From contig JADCIX010000046.1 in NCBI GenBank assembly GCA_020247545.1, forward strand, positions 80,189-144,188: a DNA stretch of 64,000 bases. Direction: 5' to 3'. Below, piece after piece: positions 55,884-63,973 of this stretch. Under the pieces are notes generated by a model. It worked only from the letters and a program-made list of their open reading frames with translations, searched no databases and had not been told where the DNA came from. Made by a program: the position numbers and the translations under genes. The DNA is from Rhodocyclaceae bacterium (GTDB lineage Bacteria; Pseudomonadota; Gammaproteobacteria; Burkholderiales; Usitatibacteraceae). Position 1 is the first letter of the stretch, and each line of letters begins with the position of its first letter.

Positions 55884-56564
55884 ATGCAAATTCATCCCGA
55901 TATGGCCATATGGTCACTCGTTATGCAGGCCTCCATCATCGTCAAGATTGTGATGGCACTGCTGGCGCTTGCGTCTTTTTTTTCTTGGTGGTACATCTTT
56001 GTGAAGATGTTCACCATTAGCAACGCGAAACGTCAGGCGGAAGCGTTTGAGAAAGAGTTTTGGGGCGGTACGGATATCGTTGGTTTGTATCAGCGGTCGG
56101 CGTCGGGACGTTATGAAACGCAGGGAATGGAGCGTATTTTTGAAGCAGGCTTCAAGGAGTTTCTCAAACTCAAGACGCGCTCCGGCTCGGATGTTGGTGC
56201 GTTGATGGACGGTACCCGCCGCGCGATGAAGGCAGCGTTTCAGCGCGAGCTCGATTACCTGGAACGAAACCTTTCTTTTCTCGCCACCGTTGGCTCGGTG
56301 AGCCCTTATATTGGATTGTTCGGCACGGTTTGGGGCATCATGAATTCGTTTCGCGGGCTGTCGAATGTGGCACAGGCGACGCTGGCGCAAGTCGCACCGG
56401 GCATCGCGGAAGCGCTAATCGCCACCGCCATTGGTCTGTTCGCCGCGATTCCGGCGGTGATCGCATATAACCGCTATGCGGCGGAGATTGATCGCCTTGC
56501 TAATCGTTACGAGAGTTTCATTGAGGAGTTTTCGAATATTCTCCAACGCCAGGCTGTGAGTTAA
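55884..56564 (+). CDS. tolQ: Tol-Pal system protein TolQ
   Basis: A 226-residue inner-membrane protein with three spans (about residues 15-40, 130-155 and 170-195). The proton-channel region is in VGSVSPYIGLFGTVWGIM and ALIATAIGLFAAIPAVIAYN. It forms a pentamer around TolR dimers and harvests the proton motive force for outer-membrane constriction at division. Confidence 0.96.
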   Translation: MQIHPDMAIWSLVMQASIIVKIVMALLALASFFSWWYIFVKMFTISNAKRQAEAFEKEFWGGTDIVGLYQRSASGRYETQGMERIFEAGFKEFLKLKTRSGSDVGALMDGTRRAMKAAFQRELDYLERNLSFLATVGSVSPYIGLFGTVWGIMNSFRGLSNVAQATLAQVAPGIAEALIATAIGLFAAIPAVIAYNRYAAEIDRLANRYESFIEEFSNILQRQAVS

Positions 56565-56567
56565 GCG

Positions 56568-56741
56568 ATGGTATGCCAAGCAACCAGATGCTCAGTGGCG
56601 GTGCACGACAAGCGATGCGAGGAGTGTCGCTGGGTAGGCGGCAGCGAGCGAGGCGGCGAGACAGTATCGCCAATACGGCGATGCCGCCGAGTGTGTGACA
56701 ACAACCCCAGCGGCCTCCGCAGCCGCGCGCTCCGCAAATGA
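56568..56741 (+). CDS. Candidate 57-residue Cys/Arg-rich small ORF between tolQ and tolR
   Basis: The ATG lies three bases after the tolQ stop, and the TGA overlaps the tolR ATG as ATGA, so the frame fits exactly into the spacer. The product has six Cys (Cys3, 8, 17, 20, 39, 43, with CEEC and CRRVC), many Arg and no membrane span. The DNA also folds: CGCTGGG (56628-56634) with CCCAGCG (56706-56712), and GGCGGC (56637-56642) with GCCGCC (56683-56688), enclosing TCGCC/GGCGA hairpins. A non-coding structured spacer is at least as likely. tolR starts directly next to tolQ in most relatives. Confidence 0.3.
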   Translation: MVCQATRCSVAVHDKRCEECRWVGGSERGGETVSPIRRCRRVCDNNPSGLRSRALRK

Positions 56742-57148
56742 GACGACCTAGAAGAGCGATGAGTGAGATAAATGTGGTGCCATACATTGACGTGATGTTG
56801 GTATTGCTCATCATCTTTATGGTTTGTGCACCGTTAATCACGCCTGGGCAGATTGATCTGCCGAGTGTGGGGCAGGCGCTTAACCCAACGGTTGCGCCGC
56901 TGGAAATCCGCATCGGCAAGGATGGTGGCATCACGTTGGTTGACCGCCAGCAAGGTGGGCGCGAGCAAAGTGTTGGCAAGACCGAGTTGCTCGCTGCGGT
57001 GAAGACCATCCAGGCAAGGCATGCTGACCAAGCGGTTGTGATCTCGGCCGACAAGGATCTGCGTTATGAAGTCGTTATCAGTGTCCTTGATACGCTGCAA
57101 AAAGGCCAGGTGAAGCGTGTGGGATTGCTCGCCAAGCCCGCGACATAA
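56738..57148 (+). CDS. tolR: Tol-Pal system protein TolR
   Basis: A 136-residue ExbD-type protein with one span near the N-terminus. The sequence MSEINVVPYIDVMLVLLIIFM contains the protonatable Asp, and the periplasmic domain follows (VSADKDLRYEVVISVLDTL). It couples TolQ proton flow to TolA. Start ATG 56738 gives the usual 15-residue cytoplasmic tail. It is separated from tolQ by an unusual 173 bases. Confidence 0.95.
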   Translation: MRRPRRAMSEINVVPYIDVMLVLLIIFMVCAPLITPGQIDLPSVGQALNPTVAPLEIRIGKDGGITLVDRQQGGREQSVGKTELLAAVKTIQARHADQAVVISADKDLRYEVVISVLDTLQKGQVKRVGLLAKPAT

Positions 57149-57169
57149 ATCTTTGACGCCCAACGCTTG

Positions 57170-58015
57170 ATGGCCGCCGCGCTTCCACCCCACTTGCCGC
57201 CAAAACTTTCCGCCACCGGTCGTTCGGTGTTGCACGCCCGGCGAGAACCGGGACGTGCAATTGCGGGCGCATTTGCAATTGTGGTTCATATCGGTTTTTT
57301 TGCCTTGATTATTTTTGGCGTGTCGTGGCAGGTAAAGATGCCCTCGCCAATATCGGCAGAGCTTTGGAGTACGCTGCCACCGGCGGTCAATCGGGTCGCA
57401 GAGCCGCCACCCGCGCCACAGGAAGAGCCAGCGGCACCGCCCGAGCCCAAGGTTGCCGAGCGGAAGGTGGCAGAGCAGAAGGTGGCAGAGCCGAACAAGG
57501 CGGATATCGCGCTGAAGGCAAAGAAAGAACGTGAAGAAAAACTCAAGCGCGAAAAAGAGGAGAAACTCGCGGCCGAGCTGAAGAAACGTGACGAGCAGAA
57601 ACGTACGGAGGACAAACGCAAGGCCGAGGAAGACAAACAACGTAAAGCGGACGACGCTAAACGCAAGGCGGAAGCGGATAAGGTGCGTCAGGAGGCTGAG
57701 GCACGCGCGGCGGCAGCGCAAAGTGCGCGTGACAAGGCAGTCAGTGATTACACCGGAAAAATAGCCGCGTTGATTCGAAATCGCGCGAATATCCCGGATA
57801 GTGTCACCGGTCAGCCGATTATTCAGGTACGCGTTAGGCTGTTGACGAACGGCACGGTATTTGAGGCGACGGTGGGCAACCCGTCCGGCAATAAGGCCTA
57901 CGACGATGCAGTCGAGCGCGCTATAAATGGCATCCGGCAGTGGCCAGTACCCGACGATCCAGAAATACTTGGACGGCAGCGCGAACTTTTATTGAATATC
58001 AAGCACGAACGGTAG
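57170..58015 (+). CDS. tolA: Tol-Pal system protein TolA
   Basis: A 281-residue protein. One membrane span (IVVHIGFFALIIFGVSW), a Pro/Glu-rich stretch with KVAE repeats from a 12-base microrepeat, a Lys/Glu/Ala-rich helical domain II, and a TonB-like domain III ending in VERAINGIRQWPVPDDP. It spans the periplasm to Pal and TolB. ATG 57170 was chosen over TTG 57167. The tolB start follows the stop by two bases. Confidence 0.94.
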   Translation: MAAALPPHLPPKLSATGRSVLHARREPGRAIAGAFAIVVHIGFFALIIFGVSWQVKMPSPISAELWSTLPPAVNRVAEPPPAPQEEPAAPPEPKVAERKVAEQKVAEPNKADIALKAKKEREEKLKREKEEKLAAELKKRDEQKRTEDKRKAEEDKQRKADDAKRKAEADKVRQEAEARAAAAQSARDKAVSDYTGKIAALIRNRANIPDSVTGQPIIQVRVRLLTNGTVFEATVGNPSGNKAYDDAVERAINGIRQWPVPDDPEILGRQRELLLNIKHER

Positions 58016-58017
58016 CA

Positions 58018-59322
58018 ATGATAAAAAAACTTACAGCGAAATTCTTGGCGTTCACGGCGGGCCTGTTGGTTGCTGCAACGGCACACGCGCAGCTCACTAT
58101 TGATGTCACCACCAGCGCGGGGCGGCAGATTCCGGTTGCCATCGTTGAGTTCCGTGGTGAGGCGCAGGCGCCGCAGAACTTCACGCCGATCATCATCAAC
58201 AATCTTGCGCGTAGCGGTTTGTTCCGAATCGTCACGACTGGGGCGATCAGCGTGTTGCCAACCGAGCCCTCTGAAGTCAATTTTGTCGACTGGACCAGCC
58301 GTACTGCCGAGGCGCTGCTGATTGGCGGTATCACCGCCCAGCCGGACGGACGCTTTGAAATTCGCTACCGCTTGTTCGACGTGCCGAAGCAGACCCAAAT
58401 CGCTTCCGGGTCGATTGTGGTTTCCGCTACACAATTTCGTGGCACTGCGCACAAAGTGTCCGATGAAATTTACGAGAAGTTGACGGGCGAACGCGGCGTT
58501 TTCTCGACAAAGGTGGCCTATGTTCTCAAGCGGGGTCAGCGCTTTGAGTTGCAAGTAGCCGATGCGGATGGCTTTAATCCGCAAACTGTGTTGTCATCGT
58601 TGGAGCCGATCGGTGGCCCAAAGTGGTCGCCGGATGGCAACAAACTGGCCTACGTCACCTTTGAGTCGCGTAAGTCGAATGTTGTTGTCCAAGACCTATT
58701 GACGGGGCAACGCCGGGTGGTGGCGAATTTTAAGGGGGATAACTACGCGCCTTCTTGGTCGCCGGACGGCAGTCAACTTGCGGTGGCGTTATCGCGTGAT
58801 GCGGTTTCACAGATTTACGTCATCCCGGCAGTCGGAGGTGAGCCGCGGCGGCTCACGCAGAGTAGCTCCATTGATAGTGGCGCATCATTCACGCCGGATG
58901 GCAAAACAATCATTTTCTTCTCCGATAGATCGGGTGGGCCGCAACTCTATTCAGTCCCTGTTGCAGGGGGGGATGCGAAGCGCCTCACCTTTGAAGGTAA
59001 CTACAACACTAGCCCGCGTTTGAGTCCAGATGGAAAACTGGTGGCGTTCGTGACGCGTGATGCCTCGAGCCGCCTGCGGATCGCAACACTTGAACTCGCC
59101 AGTGGCATCATCAATGTCCTTACTGACGGGCCGCGCGATGATAGCCCCAGCTTTTCCCCAAATGGGCGGACCATCTTGTTTGAATCTAAGGTGGCCGGCA
59201 AGGGTAGTTTGGGATCGGTGTCCGTTGACGGACGCATTAAGCAGCGTCTTACGTCACAGAATGGTGACGTACGTGAGCCCGCGTGGGGGCCCTATCCGCA
59301 GGCGGTGGCCGCCCCGAGGTAG
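58018..59322 (+). CDS. tolB: Tol-Pal system beta-propeller protein TolB
   Basis: A 434-residue periplasmic protein. The signal peptide ends at TAHAQ; the N-terminal domain leads to a six-bladed WD40-like propeller with repeated W/F-SPDG motifs (KWSPDGNKLAYVTF and similar) and GDVREPAWGPYP at the end. ATG 58018 matches known mature starts; a frame open to 57940 overlaps tolA. It binds Pal and TolA. Confidence 0.96.
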   Translation: MIKKLTAKFLAFTAGLLVAATAHAQLTIDVTTSAGRQIPVAIVEFRGEAQAPQNFTPIIINNLARSGLFRIVTTGAISVLPTEPSEVNFVDWTSRTAEALLIGGITAQPDGRFEIRYRLFDVPKQTQIASGSIVVSATQFRGTAHKVSDEIYEKLTGERGVFSTKVAYVLKRGQRFELQVADADGFNPQTVLSSLEPIGGPKWSPDGNKLAYVTFESRKSNVVVQDLLTGQRRVVANFKGDNYAPSWSPDGSQLAVALSRDAVSQIYVIPAVGGEPRRLTQSSSIDSGASFTPDGKTIIFFSDRSGGPQLYSVPVAGGDAKRLTFEGNYNTSPRLSPDGKLVAFVTRDASSRLRIATLELASGIINVLTDGPRDDSPSFSPNGRTILFESKVAGKGSLGSVSVDGRIKQRLTSQNGDVREPAWGPYPQAVAAPR

Positions 59323-59426
59323 AAGGCTAGATTTAGTGTAACGTCTAGGTTGGGCAGTCAATGTTGGTGGCACCGGCTCTGCTGTATGCGAGTGTTAGCG
59401 TTGCCATGAAGTGGTTGGTTTAACTT

Positions 59427-59447
59427 TTGGCCTGTAGTTCGGGCCAA
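59427..59447 (+). promoter_or_regulatory. Small hairpin in the tolB-pal gap
   Basis: TTGGCC (59427-59432) pairs with GGCCAA (59442-59447) just upstream of AAGGAG, the ribosome site of pal. It may tune pal expression or mRNA processing; nothing in the 145-base gap proves this. Confidence 0.3.
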
Positions 59448-59467
59448 CTTATTTAAGGAGTGCAAAA

Positions 59468-60013
59468 ATGAAAGAGAAATTCTCGTCAGCCATGATGGCA
59501 ATCTCGGTAGTGTTGCTTGCCGCGTGCGCCAGCAAGGAACCAGCCAGAGAGGCACCGGTTGAGACCCGTACCGCCCCATCCGCACCCACCACCACGGCAC
59601 CAACCGCCCCTGCGGCCAAGCCGGTGGTGCCGGTCGAGACACCTACTGTGAACCCACTCAAAGATCCGAGCAATATCCTATCTAAACGGATCATCTACTT
59701 TGACTACGACAAAGATGTTGTGAAGTCCGAGTTCCAAGCCATCGTGCAGGCGCACGCAAAATTCTTGGCGGACAATCGCGGTCGCAAGATTCGCCTGGAA
59801 GGCCACGCAGATGAGCGCGGTTCGCGTGAATACAACATGGCGCTCGGCCAGCGCCGTGCGGACTCCGTTCGTAAGGCGATTAACTTGCTCGGTGTTGCCA
59901 ACGACCGCATGGAGACCATCAGCTTTGGAGAGGACAAGCCGCGCGCCCAGGGGAGTACCGAAGAAGCGTGGTCGCAGAATCGCCGCGTCGAAATTGTTTA
60001 CGACGGCGAATAA
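59468..60013 (+). CDS. pal: Peptidoglycan-associated lipoprotein Pal
   Basis: A 181-residue outer-membrane lipoprotein. Lipobox LLAAC lies near residue 18; a Pro/Thr/Ala-rich linker follows; the OmpA-like domain has IIYFDYDKDVVKSEFQAIV, then LEGHADERGSREYNMALGQR, the peptidoglycan-binding block, and SQNRRVEIVY. It tethers the outer membrane to peptidoglycan via TolB/TolA. AAGGAG precedes the ATG. Confidence 0.97.
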   Translation: MKEKFSSAMMAISVVLLAACASKEPAREAPVETRTAPSAPTTTAPTAPAAKPVVPVETPTVNPLKDPSNILSKRIIYFDYDKDVVKSEFQAIVQAHAKFLADNRGRKIRLEGHADERGSREYNMALGQRRADSVRKAINLLGVANDRMETISFGEDKPRAQGSTEEAWSQNRRVEIVYDGE

Positions 60014-60044
60014 CCCCACGGATTGAGGCGGGCAGGAGGTGAGA

Positions 60045-61010
60045 ATGACGACTACATTTAAGTCTTGGCGCACACCCACGCGATTGTGGCCGGTGATATG
60101 TTGTGTTGCTTTCTTTGCCTCCGCCGTCTCCTCTGCCCAAGCGGGCCTGTTTGACGACGACGAGGCGCGCAAGAGCATTAAGTTGCTCGCCGAAAAAGTT
60201 GAGGCGCAGAACAAAGACAACGATGCCAAGTTCTTGAGGCTGGAAGAGTCGATCAAGAATCTTGGCATCATTCAGCTGCTTAACCAGATTGAGCTGCTGA
60301 ATGCCGAGATTGCGCGCCTACGCGGGCAGACGGAAGTGCTGGCAAATCAGAATGAACAATTACAAAAGCGCCAGCGTGACTTTTATGTCGATATTGATAC
60401 CCGCCTGCGGGCTTTAGAGGGCAGCACTGCGCCAACCACTAGTGTGCCGGCGACTACAAGTTTTGGTACGCCGACCGCAACGCCCCCATCAGCGACGGCT
60501 GTCGCAGCAGCGGGCAGCATGGATGCGGCAAAAACACCAAGCGGCGGCACCGCCGCAAACCCAGCCGCGCCAGCAGGTTCAGCATCGGCGATTAACCCTG
60601 CAGCTACTGCTGCAGCCGAGGCACTTGCGAGAGAACGCGAGAACAAAGCTTACGATGTCGGCTCGAACGCCTTCCGACGTGGTGAGTTTGCGGCCGCGAT
60701 TCGTGGCTTCAATACCTTCATGACCGACTACCCCCAGAGTCAGCTGGTATCAAACGCGCTTTACTGGATTGGACTTTCGCAGTTCAATCTGAAGGATTTA
60801 CGCGAGGCACGTGCCACCCAAGAGATGTTGGTAAAAAAGTATCCTGATTCTGCAAAGGCACCGGACGCACTTCTGGTGATTGCGAGCGTACAAGCTGAAA
60901 TGGGTGATGCAGGCTCCGCGCGTAACAGCTACGAAGATATTATCGCCAAGTACCCCGCCTCAGACGCTGCCGCAAAGGCGCGAACGCGACTCTCAGGCCT
61001 GCGCCGCTAA
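60045..61010 (+). CDS. cpoB: Cell-division coordinator CpoB (YbgF)
   Basis: A 321-residue periplasmic protein. ATG 60045 lies five bases after AGGAGG, so it is preferred over GTG 60039. A signal peptide (to SSAQA) precedes a trimerising coiled coil (about 40-125) and a Ala/Pro/Thr-rich linker. The TPR domain follows, with AYDVGSNAFRRGEFAAAIRG, the DYPQSQLVSNALYWIGLSQF block and KYPDSAKAPDALLVIA. It coordinates PBP1B and Tol activity during division. Confidence 0.93.
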   Translation: MTTTFKSWRTPTRLWPVICCVAFFASAVSSAQAGLFDDDEARKSIKLLAEKVEAQNKDNDAKFLRLEESIKNLGIIQLLNQIELLNAEIARLRGQTEVLANQNEQLQKRQRDFYVDIDTRLRALEGSTAPTTSVPATTSFGTPTATPPSATAVAAAGSMDAAKTPSGGTAANPAAPAGSASAINPAATAAAEALARERENKAYDVGSNAFRRGEFAAAIRGFNTFMTDYPQSQLVSNALYWIGLSQFNLKDLREARATQEMLVKKYPDSAKAPDALLVIASVQAEMGDAGSARNSYEDIIAKYPASDAAAKARTRLSGLRR

Positions 61011-61023
61011 CAGGCCCCTCAAC

Positions 61024-61212
61024 ATGACACCAAACTTGATTCCTGCCGCTAATCGCGCCGCCGAAGGCGGCGCCTCGTATAACCTAGCCGAAGGCGGCGC
61101 CTCGTATAACCTAGCCGAAGGCGGCGCCTCGTATAACCTAGCCGAAGGCGGCGCCTCGCACAGGTGTGAAAGAGGCACTTCTTGCCGCGTCGCCGAAGGC
61201 GGGTCTTTATGA
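61024..61212 (+). CDS. Candidate ORF made of 9-residue tandem repeats upstream of queE
   Basis: The frame from ATG 61024 encodes 62 residues, mostly repeats of AEGGASYNL from the 27-base array. Its TGA overlaps the queE ATG as ATGA. No ribosome site is visible and the sequence is highly repetitive, so the frame may simply reflect a repeat period divisible by three. If translated it would couple queE translation to cpoB. Confidence 0.25.
   Translation: MTPNLIPAANRAAEGGASYNLAEGGASYNLAEGGASYNLAEGGASHRCERGTSCRVAEGGSL
61060..61158 (+). repeat. 27-base direct tandem repeat array
   Basis: Units start at 61060, 61087 and 61114 and are identical (GCCGAAGGCGGCGCCTCG, then TATAACCTA). A partial fourth starts at 61141, and a degenerate GCCGAAGGCGG occurs near 61191. 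Each unit has a self-complementary GGCGCC and GCCGAAGGC core that could form a small hairpin. The array fills the cpoB-queE gap. Confidence 0.9.
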
Positions 61213-61913
61213 GCACCACCGTCGCGCGAGAAATCGCTTTTACCAAACCCAGCGAGTTTGCGCGCACGCGTTCGGACGAAATTCGCATCAACGAAATTTT
61301 CTTCTCACTACAAGGCGAGTCATCTCGTGTCGGTCTGCCGACCGTTTTTGTGCGTTTGACGGGGTGCCCATTGCGCTGCGGGTATTGTGATACCGCTTAT
61401 GCGTTCCACGAGGGCAAGACCCGAACCATCGACGATGTGTTGGCGGAAGTCGCAACGCACGGCGCGCAATACGTTTGTGTTACGGGCGGCGAACCACTTG
61501 CGCAAAAAAGTTGTATGACCCTACTCACGCGTCTTTGTGATTCGGGTTACTCGGTCTCGTTGGAGACAAGTGGGGCGCTCGACGTGTCTGTGGTTGATCC
61601 ACGCGTCTCACGCATTGTCGATATCAAGACACCAGGCTCAGGCGAGGTGGAAAAAAATCAATGGGCGAATTTGGCACAACTACGTCAGTCGGATGAACTT
61701 AAGTTTGTGCTGACATCAGAAGACGACTACCAATGGGCGAAAAGGGTGATTCTTGACCGGCGACTGGATGCCGTTTGTCCCGTCCTGCTTTCGCCTGCGT
61801 TTGCCGAGCTCGAATATAGCCAGCTTGCGGAGTGGGTGTTGGGAGACAAGTTAAAGGTGCGTATGCAAGTACAGCTACACAAAGTGATCTGGGGGGAACG
61901 GAGGGGCGTATGA
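61209..61913 (+). CDS. queE: 7-carboxy-7-deazaguanine synthase
   Basis: A 234-residue radical SAM enzyme. The [4Fe-4S] site is the canonical CX3CX2C in CPLRCGYC; further blocks are [27 protein letters not shown] and [10 protein letters not shown]. It converts 6-carboxytetrahydropterin to 7-carboxy-7-deazaguanine in queuosine synthesis. ATG 61209 was chosen over TTG 61182. It overlaps queC by four bases. The upstream tandem repeat has replaced any normal leader. Confidence 0.93.
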   Translation: MSTTVAREIAFTKPSEFARTRSDEIRINEIFFSLQGESSRVGLPTVFVRLTGCPLRCGYCDTAYAFHEGKTRTIDDVLAEVATHGAQYVCVTGGEPLAQKSCMTLLTRLCDSGYSVSLETSGALDVSVVDPRVSRIVDIKTPGSGEVEKNQWANLAQLRQSDELKFVLTSEDDYQWAKRVILDRRLDAVCPVLLSPAFAELEYSQLAEWVLGDKLKVRMQVQLHKVIWGERRGV

Positions 61914-62644
61914 CAACCAACGCCACAACAAACGGCACAACAAACGGCACAACAAACCGCGCGGTTGTGCTGCTTTCCGGCGGGCTGGATTCCGCCACCG
62001 TCCTGGCGATTGCGCGCGAACAGGGTTATCAGACTTTCGCGTTGTCGTTTGATTACGGTCAGCGTCACAAGACCGAGCTGGACGCCGCCGCGCGTGTGGC
62101 AGCGGCGCTTGGCGCTAAGGAGCACCGCGTACTCAAGTTTGATCTCACCCAATGGGGAGGGTCGGCGCTGACCGACAACACCATCGACGTGCCGGTTTCC
62201 ACACCTAGTGGGTCCAGCCAAGGAATTCCAGTCACTTATGTCCCCGCCCGCAACACGATTTTTTTGTCACTTGCGTTAGCGTGGGCCGAGACGTTGGGTG
62301 CGATAAACATCTTTGCCGGAATGAACGCGGTGGATTATTCAGGTTATCCCGATTGTCGGCCGGAGTACGTTGCCGCGTTTCAAACAATGGCGCGGCTTGC
62401 CACACGCGCTGGTGTCGAAGCCGCTGATGATGAAGCGCAACTGACGATTCGCACGCCGATCATCAACATGACAAAGGCCGACATCGTCAAAGAGGGGATC
62501 CGGCTCGGCGTCGACTACGCAATCACCGTATCTTGTTATCAAGCCGATACCGAAGGGCGCGCCTGCGGGCGCTGCGACTCTTGCCGGCTGCGGCGGCAGG
62601 GATTCATTACAGCGGGGGTGGCTGACCCGACCCGATACGCCTAG
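61910..62644 (+). CDS. queC: 7-cyano-7-deazaguanine synthase
   Basis: A 244-residue PP-loop enzyme. SGGLDSATV is the ATP site; the zinc site is the four Cys of [17 protein letters not shown]. It turns 7-carboxy-7-deazaguanine into preQ0 with ATP and ammonia. The N-terminus has an odd Thr/Asn/Gly run (TTNG repeats) from a 12-base direct repeat at 61925-61957, ahead of the conserved RAVVLLSGG. The ATG overlaps the queE stop. Confidence 0.95.
   Translation: MTTNATTNGTTNGTTNRAVVLLSGGLDSATVLAIAREQGYQTFALSFDYGQRHKTELDAAARVAAALGAKEHRVLKFDLTQWGGSALTDNTIDVPVSTPSGSSQGIPVTYVPARNTIFLSLALAWAETLGAINIFAGMNAVDYSGYPDCRPEYVAAFQTMARLATRAGVEAADDEAQLTIRTPIINMTKADIVKEGIRLGVDYAITVSCYQADTEGRACGRCDSCRLRRQGFITAGVADPTRYA
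61925..61957 (+). repeat. 12-base direct repeat (ACAACAAACGGC) in the queC start
   Basis: Two full units (61925-61936, 61937-61948) and nine bases of a third. It adds a Thr-Thr-Asn-Gly run before the conserved queC sequence and is a candidate site for slippage. Confidence 0.85.
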
Positions 62645-62693
62645 TCAGTCGTCGGTCGCGCCAACGTAGCATTCTCCTGCGTAAAATAGCGGC

Positions 62694-63824
62694 ATGAATT
62701 CCGCCACTTCTGCTGTTACCAACTTGGCCACCACGGTTGCGTGGCTCTCATTCGTTGTTGCCTTTGTTCTGGGTGCGATTTCGGCGCGAACGCAGTTCTG
62801 CACACTCGGCGCCGTTTCCGACATCGTCAACATGAACGACTGGTCACGGATGCGCATGTGGGTACTGGCGATGGCGGTGGCCATCATCGGCGCACAGACG
62901 ATGTATGCGCTGAACATCATCGATCTTTCAAAAGCGTTTTACGTGCGCCCCAACGTCACTTGGCTTTCCTATATTGTCGGCGGGCTGATGTTTGGCATCG
63001 GCATGACACTCGCCTCGGGTTGCGGCAGCCGCACCTTGGTACGCATCGGTGGCGGGAATGTGAAATCGATAGTGGTGTTTGTGTTTCTTGGCATCGCCGC
63101 GTACATGACGATGAAGGGGTTGTTCGGTGTCTGGCGTGTTGCTTCCATTGATAAGGTCGCAGTCGATCTTGCAGCCTCAGGTGTTGCCACACAGGAGTTT
63201 GGTAGCTTACTCGCCACCATGCTCGGCATTAGCAAGAAGGCCGCGCACATCAGCGCGGCATCGGTCATTGCCGGCACCATGCTGATCTGGGTCGTTGCCG
63301 GTCGCGAGTTCCGCGCCTCTCTCGACGGTTGGCTCGGCGGCCTGGGTTATGGCCTTGCGGCGGTTGCAGGCTGGTACATCACCGCCAAAATTGGTTTTGG
63401 TGAAAATCAAGAGACGCTTGAAATGGTCTTCTTTGGCACCAATAGCCGTACAGCAGAGTCGATCACGTTCGTTGCGCCAATCGCCTACTCACTGGAACTA
63501 TTGATGTTGTGGAGTGACAAGTCCCTTGCCGTTACGTTTGGAATTGCCTCTGTGTCGGGGATGATTCTCGGCGCATTTGTCTACTCACTCGTCTTCAAAC
63601 GATTCCGCTGGGAAGGTTTTGCGAGTGTGGATGACACACGCAATCATCTTGTTGGTGCGGTACTCATGGGTGTCGGCGGCGTCACCGCGATGGGTTGCAC
63701 CATCGGTCAGGGCGTTACCGGCCTATCAACACTCGCCGTGGGTTCCTTCTTCGCGCTGGCCGCGATGATTGTCGGCTGTGCGGCGACGCTCAAGTACCAG
63801 TATTGGAAAATGATGCAGGAGTAG
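62694..63824 (+). CDS. YeeE/YedE family sulfur-compound transporter (TsuA-like)
   Basis: A 376-residue membrane protein with about ten spans. The three conserved cysteines typical of thiosulfate/sulfur transporters are visible: QFCTLGA, ASGCGSR and AMGCTIGQG. YeeE/YedE proteins import thiosulfate or other reduced sulfur for cysteine synthesis or tRNA thiolation. It stands alone after queC, with 49 bases between. The flavocytochrome c genes 15 kb away point the same way, but a shared pathway is inference. Confidence 0.9.
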   Translation: MNSATSAVTNLATTVAWLSFVVAFVLGAISARTQFCTLGAVSDIVNMNDWSRMRMWVLAMAVAIIGAQTMYALNIIDLSKAFYVRPNVTWLSYIVGGLMFGIGMTLASGCGSRTLVRIGGGNVKSIVVFVFLGIAAYMTMKGLFGVWRVASIDKVAVDLAASGVATQEFGSLLATMLGISKKAAHISAASVIAGTMLIWVVAGREFRASLDGWLGGLGYGLAAVAGWYITAKIGFGENQETLEMVFFGTNSRTAESITFVAPIAYSLELLMLWSDKSLAVTFGIASVSGMILGAFVYSLVFKRFRWEGFASVDDTRNHLVGAVLMGVGGVTAMGCTIGQGVTGLSTLAVGSFFALAAMIVGCAATLKYQYWKMMQE

Positions 63825-63840
63825 CCGAAACACAAAAGTC

Positions 63841-63865
63841 TTTTATTGACGGGCGTCTTGGGGCG
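63841..63865 (+). repeat. Half copy F of the palindromic repeat family
   Basis: TTTTATTGACGGGCGTCTTG (63841-63860) matches the left arm of copy E, but the right arm is absent, so it is a solo half-site. It follows the YeeE/YedE gene. Confidence 0.45.
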
Positions 63866-63973
63866 AAAGCGTGAATTCAACAGCAAATGTCGACGACCTT
63901 TAGGGGGTTGATTTAGGGGGTAAGGTATCGAACGGCGGTACCCTTTTGTTTCTCAAGACGAAAGGACACTGCC

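Noticed and set aside
61060..61200. CRISPR-like array of 27-base repeats
   Set aside because: The units are directly adjacent without spacers and encode a regular peptide; no cas genes are near.
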